Source: Planctomycetota bacterium
GTDB lineage: Bacteria > Planctomycetota > Phycisphaerae > Tepidisphaerales > Tepidisphaeraceae
Reading direction: 5' to 3'
Assembly (NCBI GenBank): GCA_029777755.1
Contig: JAKORQ010000014.1
Span: 1-11,036, forward strand
DNA length: 11,036 nt
Shown here: piece after piece, positions 1 through 6,168 of the stretch
Numbering within the stretch: position 1 is the stretch's first letter
Layout of the letters: the number at the start of each line of letters is the position of its first letter
Position numbers and translations under genes: made by a program
Notes under the pieces: model-generated
Seen by the model: the letters and a program-made list of their open reading frames with translations, nothing else
Database searches by the model: none
Told to the model about the DNA's origin: nothing

Positions 1-2
1 CG

Positions 3-572
3 CTGCTGGATGCGGCCGAGCTGGTGATGCGCCGGCGGGGGTTCGCGAAGACAACCATGCGCGACATCGCGGCCGAGGCGGGTTGTTCGTCGGCGACCAT
101 ATACCAGTACTTCTCCGACAAGCAGAAGCTGCTGGCGGCCACGTTCGACCGCAACTTCCGGGCTTTGCTGGATGTGCTGCAGGAGAAGATCCAGTCCGTG
201 AGCGATCCTGTGCAGCTCTTGCGTGAGGATGCTTACTGCGTGATCCAGCACCTGAGCCGGAATCGCGACCTGGAGAGGCTGCTTCGTGCCAAGGGGCAGG
301 ATGGGAGGGGACCGGTGGAGCATCTGCCGGCCGAGACGAAGAAGCGCTTCCGTCATGTCGATGCAGAGATGACCGAGGCGATCCGGCGGGGACAGGGGCA
401 GGGGAGGATCCGCCGCGACATACCGGCCGAGCTGCTGCGCGCGCTATTCCGGCGGCAGATCGTCGGCACCTTTGACGTGCTCTCGCAGGATGGGCCAGTT
501 GACGACCAGAAATTTGAAGTAGCCTGGCGCTTCATAGCGGGAGCGCTGGGCATCACCGAAAGCAGTACCTGA
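3..572 (+). CDS. TetR/AcrR-family transcriptional regulator (5' truncated by window)
   Basis: DNA-binding repressor-type regulator, probably controlling the efflux pump that follows. The reading frame is open from the first complete codon at base 3 and reads LLDAAELVMRRRGFAKTTMR, the usual start of a TetR N-terminal domain. The real start codon therefore lies upstream, and the GTG at 24 is an internal codon. About 189 residues are visible. The helix-turn-helix spans roughly visible residues 18-37 (TMRDIAAEAGCSSATIYQYF), with the family's typical TIYQYFSDK recognition-helix end. The rest is a helical ligand-binding and dimerisation domain whose ligand cannot be predicted. The stop at 570-572 is only 2 bases before the ATG of the MATE transporter, so the two are almost certainly co-transcribed and perhaps translationally coupled. 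TetR genes next to MATE pumps commonly regulate them in response to a pump substrate. The family call is firm; target and ligand are inferred. Confidence 0.93.
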   Translation: MLDAAELVMRRRGFAKTTMRDIAAEAGCSSATIYQYFSDKQKLLAATFDRNFRALLDVLQEKIQSVSDPVQLLREDAYCVIQHLSRNRDLERLLRAKGQDGRGPVEHLPAETKKRFRHVDAEMTEAIRRGQGQGRIRRDIPAELLRALFRRQIVGTFDVLSQDGPVDDQKFEVAWRFIAGALGITESST

Positions 573-574
573 TC

Positions 575-2008
575 ATGGCTGTCCTTGTTAACAGGGGCGT
601 TCGTTACACGTTGGTCCACATGGCCTTCCCGATGCTGGCAGGCACATTCGCCGCCAACACCTATGCCCTGGCGGACGCATACTTCGTGTCGAAGCTGGGA
701 ACGTTGCCGCTGGCGGCGATGGCGTTCACATTCCCGGTGGTGATGATGATCACCTTCATCGCCGGCGGCCTGGGGACGGGTGTGACCGCGCTATCCTCCA
801 GCGCAATGGGTCGCGACGACCACGATGAGGCCGCGCGGTTGGTAACGCATGGGATAGCCCTCACCACGCTGACCACCATCCTGCTGGCCGGGATCGGCTA
901 CCTGACGATGGACCCGGTCTTCCGCTGGTTGGGTGCGGACAGCGAAACGATGCCGTACATACGGCAGTTCATGTGCATCTGGTTTTTCGGGGCATTGACG
1001 ATGTCGCTGCCGATGATGGGAAATGGCATCCTCATCTCGGCCGGTGATTCGCGCGGGGCAAGTCTGTTCATGATCATCGGGGCGGCGATCAACGTCATCC
1101 TCAATCCGCTGCTGATCTTCGGCTACCTCGGCCTGCCGGCACTGGGGATACGCGGGTCGGCGCTGGCGACGGTCATAGCGCAGCTCGTCTCGACGGTCTG
1201 GCTGATGTACCTGCTGTATCACAAGCATCGCCTGCTGGCACTGCGGCACTTTCCGCTGCGTGAGTACATCGAGTCGTTCCGCCGAATCATCAGTTTCGCC
1301 ATCCCCTGCATACTGGGGATGATCCTCATGCCGATCTCGGCCACGGTGATCACGCAGATCGTCAGCAAGTTCGGCAACGCGGCCGTGGCGGCGGTGGGTG
1401 CGGCATCGCGGCTGGAGTCGTTCGCCTTCATCATCCCGATGGCGCTGGGCATGTCGCTCACGCCATTCGTGAGCCAGAACTTCGGGGCCGCAAGGCTGGA
1501 TCGCATCCGGCAGGCGCGCACGCTCGCAGTGCGGTTTGCCCTGGGGTATGGCGGCGTGGTGGCAGTGCTGTTCTTCCTGGCGGCGCCGCAACTGGCGGCA
1601 CTGTTCAGCGATGAGCAGGAGGTGATCAAGGTGCTGACGATGTACCTGCGCCTGATTCCCTTCGGCTACGGCATGATGGAGACGCACCGATACTGCGGCT
1701 TCGTCCTGACGGGACTGCAGAAGCCGACGCATTCCACCATCCTCAATACCATCCGTGTGATCGTGCTGCTTATCCCCCTGACCTGGCTGATGGCACGTCT
1801 GCTGGGTGTGCGCGGCGTTTTTGTGGGCCGCCTGATCACCGACATAAGCGTTGGCACATTGGGCCTGGTGTGGGTCGCCCGCGTGTTGCGCTCGGCGATG
1901 GCGCAGCAGGCGAGCGCAGCGCTACCGGCGGAGGAAGATGACGAGGAACATGCCGGTCACCGGATGTCGCGAGATGCGGGAGTGGTGCCGGTGCAGGAAC
2001 TGGTTTGA
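575..2008 (+). CDS. MATE-family multidrug/sodium efflux transporter
   Basis: Inner-membrane secondary transporter, expected to export drugs or metabolites using a Na+ or H+ gradient. The 477-residue product has the usual MATE length and about twelve hydrophobic segments in two homologous halves. The N-terminal half carries LAGTFAANTYALADAYFVSK followed by PLAAMAFTFPVVM, a typical MATE TM1-TM2 arrangement. The start of the second half (SFAIPCILGMILMPISATVI, then AAVAAVGAASRLESF) repeats that pattern. A soluble tail of about 35 residues follows the last membrane segment and has an acidic run, EEDDEEH, near residues 453-459. The ATG at 575 lies 2 bases after the TetR stop. No clear Shine-Dalgarno sequence precedes it, which fits coupled translation from the upstream gene. 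The subfamily (NorM, DinF or another) and the substrate cannot be set from sequence reading alone. Confidence 0.95.
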   Translation: MAVLVNRGVRYTLVHMAFPMLAGTFAANTYALADAYFVSKLGTLPLAAMAFTFPVVMMITFIAGGLGTGVTALSSSAMGRDDHDEAARLVTHGIALTTLTTILLAGIGYLTMDPVFRWLGADSETMPYIRQFMCIWFFGALTMSLPMMGNGILISAGDSRGASLFMIIGAAINVILNPLLIFGYLGLPALGIRGSALATVIAQLVSTVWLMYLLYHKHRLLALRHFPLREYIESFRRIISFAIPCILGMILMPISATVITQIVSKFGNAAVAAVGAASRLESFAFIIPMALGMSLTPFVSQNFGAARLDRIRQARTLAVRFALGYGGVVAVLFFLAAPQLAALFSDEQEVIKVLTMYLRLIPFGYGMMETHRYCGFVLTGLQKPTHSTILNTIRVIVLLIPLTWLMARLLGVRGVFVGRLITDISVGTLGLVWVARVLRSAMAQQASAALPAEEDDEEHAGHRMSRDAGVVPVQELV

Positions 2009-2021
2009 CCGGAAGTGGGCA

Positions 2022-3053
2022 TCAAGGTTTGTGCTCACGAGCGTAGCGCGTTAGCGCCCGTACGTTCTCGTGACTGGTGTCACGCGGAATCTCGCAGCCG
2101 GCGCCGACAATGTAGTACGGGCCGGCCTGTAGATGGCAGTGCCCAATTGCCGAGTAGACGGACTGGGGCGTTCCATCACGCAGCGTGCGCACCGGGTCGA
2201 TGTTCCCCAGGATCACCATGCTGCCGGGCATGATCTTGCGGGCTGTCTCGATGGAGACCATCGAGTCCACGTCGATGATATCAGGCTGAAGCCGGCCAAG
2301 GTGTTCGAGGATGGGAGTGGTGTTGCCGCAGATGTGCAGGCGGACCATGGCGCCCATCTCCTGGATCTGGCGGATGAGCAGCTCCTCGCGGCTGAAGATG
2401 TACTGCTCGTACAGTTCCGGGCCGATCAGCGAGGCGGCCGCGTCGCCGATGCCGATGAGGTTTGCCCCGGCGTCAATCTGCGCCCTGGCGAATGACATGG
2501 CCGTCTTCATCACGAAGTCGAGCAGGTCGTTCACGAACCGCTGGTCATCGTAGAAATCGAGCATGAGGGTGCTGATGCCACGCAGATCGGCCGCCTCGGC
2601 ACAGGGGCCTTCTATCCAGCCCTCTATGATGCGGTCCGAACCCGTGCGGCGGGAAAGCTCCTCGATGGCGAGGACGCGATCATGCATCCGCCCGCCGCCC
2701 AGCGGATCCGGGTGTTTTATGTGCAAAAGGGCCGTCTTGTCGGCGAGGAGCGCGTCGGACTCGTCGATGGCCGGCGGGGCGTTGTCGTGGTAGACGATCT
2801 TGGCGCCGTAGTCGGCGGCCTCGCGGGCAGGATCGGAGATGGCCGACACATGGTCAAAGGCGAACTGATCGGCCACGCGAAGCTGACCCTCGACCAGCAC
2901 GCGGTAGTCGGTGGCGTACTGGAGATAGGGCTTGCCGATGAGGTCGGCGGCGAACTGCATGGTGATCGGCATCAGCGGAAGCTGGTCGGCCGAGCCGGTC
3001 CTGATCAACGAGACAACACGTTCGCGTGGCGTCATGCCGTGAGTGTAACTCAT
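2022..3053 (-). CDS. Uroporphyrinogen decarboxylase family protein, MtaA/CmuA-like (probable zinc methyltransferase type)
   Basis: Cytoplasmic TIM-barrel protein of the URO-D superfamily, 343 residues from the ATG at 3053. The opening MTPRERVVSLI is the family's usual N-terminus, so the ATG at 3035 is an equally good start. The frame extends upstream to 3155, but that stretch would overlap the divergent MFS gene and resembles no family sequence. Visible family motifs are GDAAASLIGPELYEQYI (about 204-219), LHICGNTTP (about 239-247), GNIDPV (about 283-288) and AGCEIPRDT (about 318-326). His240, Cys242 and Cys320 match the H-x-C...C zinc-binding pattern of corrinoid-dependent methyltransferases MtaA, MtbA and CmuA. 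True haem-pathway HemE lacks this pattern, so a methyl-transfer role is more likely than haem synthesis. No corrinoid protein or partner methyltransferase lies nearby, so the substrate is unknown. The stop is 13 bases from the MATE stop, in convergent orientation. Confidence 0.9.
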   Translation of the reverse strand: MSYTHGMTPRERVVSLIRTGSADQLPLMPITMQFAADLIGKPYLQYATDYRVLVEGQLRVADQFAFDHVSAISDPAREAADYGAKIVYHDNAPPAIDESDALLADKTALLHIKHPDPLGGGRMHDRVLAIEELSRRTGSDRIIEGWIEGPCAEAADLRGISTLMLDFYDDQRFVNDLLDFVMKTAMSFARAQIDAGANLIGIGDAAASLIGPELYEQYIFSREELLIRQIQEMGAMVRLHICGNTTPILEHLGRLQPDIIDVDSMVSIETARKIMPGSMVILGNIDPVRTLRDGTPQSVYSAIGHCHLQAGPYYIVGAGCEIPRDTSHENVRALTRYAREHKP

Positions 3054-3080
3054 GCAGTTGCGAAGGCGGTAGGTTGCTTC

Positions 3081-3109
3081 CGGACAACAGGAATGAAAGT
3101 CGTTAGAAT
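3081..3109 (+). promoter_or_regulatory. Sigma70-like promoter for the MFS transporter
   Basis: A -35-like CGGACA at 3081-3086 and a -10-like TAGAAT at 3104-3109 are separated by exactly 17 bases. They match the sigma70 consensus at 4 of 6 and 5 of 6 positions. Transcription would start near 3116, giving a leader of about 24 bases that contains the GGAG ribosome site. It lies in the 86-base divergent region between the URO-D-family gene and the MFS gene. No comparably good promoter was found for the opposite direction. Confidence 0.55.
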
Positions 3110-3130
3110 CCGTCCGTATCTTGGAATCCG

Positions 3131-3134
3131 GGAG
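3131..3134 (+). promoter_or_regulatory. Ribosome binding site deciding the GTG start of the MFS gene
   Basis: GGAG at 3131-3134 lies 5 bases before the GTG at 3140. This favours GTG 3140 over the in-frame ATG at 3158, which has no such site at a suitable distance. Confidence 0.6.
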
Positions 3135-3139
3135 AAGTA

Positions 3140-4462
3140 GTGGCCAGCGATTCATCCATGGGGTCAGTTACAGAGGAGAGCCAGAGCAGGTGGAAGTTCA
3201 TGGTGCGGGCGTTCCGCTCGCGCAATTATCGCCTGTTCTTCGCCGGCCAACTGGTGTCACTGATAGGAAGCTGGCTGGCGCAGGTGGCGATGAGCTGGCT
3301 GGTGTATGAGCTGACCGGCTCCAAGGCCCTGCTGGGGATTGTGGCATTCTCATCGCAGATTCCCGCGTTTTTCCTCACGCCGTGGGCAGGGGTGCTGGTG
3401 GATCGCTGGAACCTGCGGCGCACGCTCATCACCACGCAGACACTGGCGATGTGCCAGGCATTCACGGTGGCGGCGCTGGCGCTCACCGGCTTGATCAGGC
3501 CCACGCACATCATCCTGCTGGCGATCGCGCAGGGGATGATTACAGCCTTCGATATGCCAACGCGGCAGTCGTTCGTGGTGAAGATCGTGGATCGCCGCGA
3601 GGATCTGGCCAATGCGATTGCACTCAACTCCACCATGTTCAATGCCTCGCGCCTGCTGGGGCCGGCCGTGGCGGGGGTACTTATCTCGCTTATCGGCGTT
3701 GGCCCGTGCTTCCTGCTGGATGGTTGCAGCTACGCGGCCGTGATCACGTCGCTGGTCGCCATCAAGGTGATCGAGCCGGTGAACCATCGCACCACCAAGC
3801 GGATCTGGGCAGAGTTCCGCGAAGGGTTCAACTACGTTGTCTCATCGCTGCCGATTCGCTCGCTGCTGGTGCAACTGGGGCTGATCAGCTTCCTGGCGAC
3901 TCCCTACACCATCCTGCTGCCGGTGTTCGCCAAGGATGTGTACGGTGGCGGGCCGATGGCGCTGGGGGCGCTTACCTCATCGGTAGGGTTTGGGGCGCTG
4001 ATGGGCGGCCTGCGGCTGGCGTCGCGCCGCAGCGTGCTGGGACTGGGCAAGTGGCTGGCGATCGGCGCCATCATGATGGGCGTCAGCCTGGTGGTGTTCT
4101 CCTTCAGCAGCTCGATCTACCTTGGCGCGCTGTGCCTGGCCTGCTGCGGGTTTGCCCAGATCACCCAGATGGCGGGGGGAAACACGCTGCTACAGACGAT
4201 CATCGACGATGACAAGCGCGGCAGGGTGATGTCATTTCACGCAATGGCGTTCATGGGAATGATGCCGCTGGGAAGCCTGCTGGGCGGCAGTGTGGCGTCC
4301 ACGGCGATAGGGGCAACCGGCACGGTGGCGGCCGGTGGTGTCTGCTGCATCCTGCTGGGGTCGTGGTTTGCCACGCGACTGCCGCGGTTGCGGGAAGCCG
4401 TCCGGCCGATCTACATGCAGCGCGGGGTGCTGCCTGCACCGGCCGACGCCCTAACGGAATAG
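3140..4462 (+). CDS. MFS transporter, EntS/DHA3-like (MFS_3) exporter
   Basis: Inner-membrane major facilitator exporter, 440 residues with about twelve hydrophobic helices. Family features are the N-terminal FRSRNYRLFFAGQLVSLIGS (about 25-44), typical of the MFS_3 group that includes the enterobactin exporter EntS. The loop motif GVLVDRWNLRRTL (about 84-96) corresponds to MFS motif A between TM2 and TM3. MPTRQSFVVKIV with the following LANAIALNSTMFNASRLLGP, around residues 137-175, is also characteristic of this group. The start is the GTG at 3140, chosen because of the well-placed GGAG; the ATG at 3158 is the alternative. The substrate is not predictable, since members export siderophores, macrolides or other small molecules. 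The gene is divergent from the URO-D-family gene, with 86 bases between them, and converges on the methyltransferase gene with a gap of 4 bases. Confidence 0.94.
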   Translation: MASDSSMGSVTEESQSRWKFMVRAFRSRNYRLFFAGQLVSLIGSWLAQVAMSWLVYELTGSKALLGIVAFSSQIPAFFLTPWAGVLVDRWNLRRTLITTQTLAMCQAFTVAALALTGLIRPTHIILLAIAQGMITAFDMPTRQSFVVKIVDRREDLANAIALNSTMFNASRLLGPAVAGVLISLIGVGPCFLLDGCSYAAVITSLVAIKVIEPVNHRTTKRIWAEFREGFNYVVSSLPIRSLLVQLGLISFLATPYTILLPVFAKDVYGGGPMALGALTSSVGFGALMGGLRLASRRSVLGLGKWLAIGAIMMGVSLVVFSFSSSIYLGALCLACCGFAQITQMAGGNTLLQTIIDDDKRGRVMSFHAMAFMGMMPLGSLLGGSVASTAIGATGTVAAGGVCCILLGSWFATRLPRLREAVRPIYMQRGVLPAPADALTE

Positions 4463-4466
4463 CGCG

Positions 4467-5210
4467 TCACTTGCCGCGATGCTTTTCCTGCGGTGGCTTG
4501 CGCATGATGAACAGGTAGTTGAAGCCGCGCAGGAAGAAGTTGCCTTCCTCGGCCGCCCGGCGGTAGTTGCCCATCTCCAGTGTCTTGTTGTGCCGCGTCA
4601 CCGCGATGATATCGACGGGCAGGAATCCAGTTTTCTGCAGACGGGCAAACAGCTCAAACCCTATCGCGTAGAACCCCTTGTTCGAGCCGGAATGGACATA
4701 TGAGTCGGAGACGTACAGGCCCATGTGCCTGCCGGGCTTGAGGATGCGGTAGATCTCGGAAAAGACCTTCTCCATCGCCAGGTAGTACTCGCCGGTGGCC
4801 GCCTCGAGCTTTCCGATGTCGCGGGGATCGTCGCCATAGTCGAGGTGAGTCGAGTAGGGCGGATCGATGAAAACGAAATCGACCTTGGAGGTAAGCTCAG
4901 GCGGCAGCTTGCGGGCATCCACCCGGAAGATGTCCTTGCGGGTCGGGTGTACGTCATAGCCAAGTGCCCGGCGATCAAGGTCGCGGGCGACATCCAGCGT
5001 GGTTCCCGAGCCGGCGAAACAGTCCACCACCAGCTCGCGCTCCTTCGTGTAGCGCTTGAGCAGATTCCAGATGATGTAACTGGGAGTTGCGCCCGCGTAG
5101 GCGCTGTCACCCTGTTTGCCCTCACCATAGTTCTGCGAGGGGTAATCCCACAGCGTGGTTACCTGCAGACGCAGCGGTGGCCGTTTGAACCTGATTGGTT
5201 GCTTGCTCAT
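4467..5210 (-). CDS. Solitary DNA methyltransferase (N6-adenine / N4-cytosine type)
   Basis: S-adenosylmethionine-dependent amino-methyltransferase, most likely acting on DNA; 247 residues. An N-terminal segment ATPSYIIWNLLKRYTKE (about 41-57) resembles motif X. It is followed by motif I, VVDCFAGSGTTLDVARDL (about 61-78), with the FxGxG cofactor loop. An acidic residue in ALGYDVHP (about 82-89) is the motif II candidate, and the catalytic DPPY (motif IV) is at 116-119. The order X, I, IV differs from the beta-class order, in which DPPY comes before FxGxG. DPPY is usual for N6-adenine methylases, though N4-cytosine methylation or an RNA substrate is not excluded. The C-terminal part (RHNKTLEMGNYRRAAEEG, about 206-223, then NFFLRGFNYLFIM) may hold target-binding residues. 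No restriction enzyme gene lies in the window, so it appears solitary. The AsmA-like gene lies 59 bases upstream on the same strand. No Shine-Dalgarno sequence precedes the ATG. Confidence 0.86.
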   Translation of the reverse strand: MSKQPIRFKRPPLRLQVTTLWDYPSQNYGEGKQGDSAYAGATPSYIIWNLLKRYTKERELVVDCFAGSGTTLDVARDLDRRALGYDVHPTRKDIFRVDARKLPPELTSKVDFVFIDPPYSTHLDYGDDPRDIGKLEAATGEYYLAMEKVFSEIYRILKPGRHMGLYVSDSYVHSGSNKGFYAIGFELFARLQKTGFLPVDIIAVTRHNKTLEMGNYRRAAEEGNFFLRGFNYLFIMRKPPQEKHRGK

Positions 5211-5269
5211 GGAACAAAGAGGCCGATGAACGTTTCATGTCCATCCGCCTGGATAGCCATACCTGGAAC

Positions 5270-6064
5270 TTACTGCTTTTTTCCGCCAAGAAGATCCTGC
5301 AGTCCCTTCTGCAGCTTCTCGCCGGCTTTCTCCTTCGCTTCGTCGATGTACTTCTGCTTTTGCGTCCCGATCTCTTGCTTCACAGCGGACTTCAGGTCAC
5401 CCGTGCTGGTGACGAGCCATTGTTTCATATCCTCCGGGATAGTGTCAGACTCTTTCAGCTTATCCACGGCCGTGTTAAGCACTTCGGTTAACACTTCCTT
5501 GATCGCCGCGCCGTTCAGGCTGCCGTCGGCATTACCGACGTTATGCAACGTGAGCGGAGGGATAGTCACGCTGTACACAGGCTTGAGGAAAGGAAGCCCC
5601 GGCTTCACGACGATATTGGTGTTCCTTATCTCCAGTGCGTCGATGATCAGCCGGAGCGTGGAAGGCTCGCTGGGGGGCATCTCATCCATGGCGGTTTTTA
5701 CATTGATCTTGCCGCCATGGTGCTCGATGACCAGCTTTGGCTCATTGATGACGATCCGCTTGATGCGGATCGGGTCATCGGTGAGCTGCCTGTAGCTGAC
5801 GGCGACCTCCAAGTCCTTCATCTCGAACATCGTGGGAGTGGAGAATCCCTTGGGAGAGGCGATCTTCAGGTCCTTGAGCGCTGCGTTGCCACCGAAGAGG
5901 GAAATACTGGCGGAATCCAGCGTGGTGGTGAGATTGGTGGAAGCGGTAGCCTGGGTCTCGATGGTACGCTTGACGATGCCGTCGACCATCTGGGCCACGA
6001 TCACGATCGCGATGATCAGGATCACCGGGATCACGATCAACGCCCACATCAGCAGCTTTTTCAT
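5270..6064 (-). CDS. Short AsmA-like membrane-anchored protein
   Basis: Predicted inner-membrane-anchored envelope protein of 264 residues. Residues 1-25 are Met-Lys-Lys followed by a long hydrophobic stretch (LLMWALIVIPVILIIAIVIV), an uncleaved anchor or signal-anchor. Residues about 45-175 are beta-rich with the AsmA-like pattern: LFGGNAALKDLKIASPKGFS, then YRQLTDDPIRIKRIVINEP (about 91-109) and HGGKINVKTAMDE. About 200-264 form a charged, Lys/Glu-rich, probably helical tail ending LLGGKKQ. AsmA proteins are usually two or more times longer and act in outer-membrane lipid or protein homeostasis, so this is a minimal version with no assigned function. The start at 6064 is fixed by AAGGAG 6 bases upstream and by the membrane anchor. 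The frame extends to 6214, but that extension would overlap the divergent gene. The methyltransferase gene lies 59 bases downstream and may share its transcript. Confidence 0.8.
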   Translation of the reverse strand: MKKLLMWALIVIPVILIIAIVIVAQMVDGIVKRTIETQATASTNLTTTLDSASISLFGGNAALKDLKIASPKGFSTPTMFEMKDLEVAVSYRQLTDDPIRIKRIVINEPKLVIEHHGGKINVKTAMDEMPPSEPSTLRLIIDALEIRNTNIVVKPGLPFLKPVYSVTIPPLTLHNVGNADGSLNGAAIKEVLTEVLNTAVDKLKESDTIPEDMKQWLVTSTGDLKSAVKQEIGTQKQKYIDEAKEKAGEKLQKGLQDLLGGKKQ

Positions 6065-6070
6065 GGCATT

Positions 6071-6076
6071 CTCCTT
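6071..6076 (-). promoter_or_regulatory. Shine-Dalgarno site fixing the start of the AsmA-like gene
   Basis: On the minus strand this reads AAGGAG, 6 bases before the ATG at 6064. It is one of the clearest ribosome sites in the window and rules out the longer frame that begins at 6214. Confidence 0.8.
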
Positions 6077-6089
6077 AAAGCGCGAGTCG

Positions 6090-6095
6090 ATTGTA
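6090..6095 (-). promoter_or_regulatory. Candidate -10 element for the AsmA-like gene
   Basis: On the minus strand this reads TACAAT (5 of 6 to consensus), about 25 bases upstream of the ATG and just upstream of the AAGGAG site. No convincing -35 hexamer is seen 16-18 bases further upstream, so this is a tentative call. Confidence 0.35.
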
Positions 6096-6153
6096 CATCG
6101 TCGCGCCGGCGATAGCACGCTTCGCTCACGTGGCATGAATCGTCGCTCTTGCG

Positions 6154-6159
6154 TACCAT
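6154..6159 (+). promoter_or_regulatory. Candidate -10 element giving a near-leaderless mRNA for the BshC-like gene
   Basis: TACCAT at 6154-6159 lies 9 bases before the ATG at 6169. There is no Shine-Dalgarno sequence in between, and no strong -35 hexamer is seen. If used, transcription would begin at or within a few bases of the start codon. Confidence 0.25.
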
Positions 6160-6168
6160 TGTCGGGCA

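Noticed and set aside
791..1732. Long minus-strand open frame opposite the MATE gene
   Set aside because: Its composition is rich in Arg, His and Gln with no family motif, as expected for the shadow of a GC-rich membrane-protein gene.
3054..3155. A 34-codon N-terminal extension of the minus-strand URO-D-family gene
   Set aside because: It would run into the start of the divergent MFS gene and resembles no family sequence. The family's usual MTPRERV start lies just inside the shorter version.
5227..5239. ATGAACGTTTCAT inverted repeat between the AsmA-like and methyltransferase genes
   Set aside because: A 5-base stem with a 3-base loop and no T run is weak. It is too short to call an operator or terminator without conservation data.
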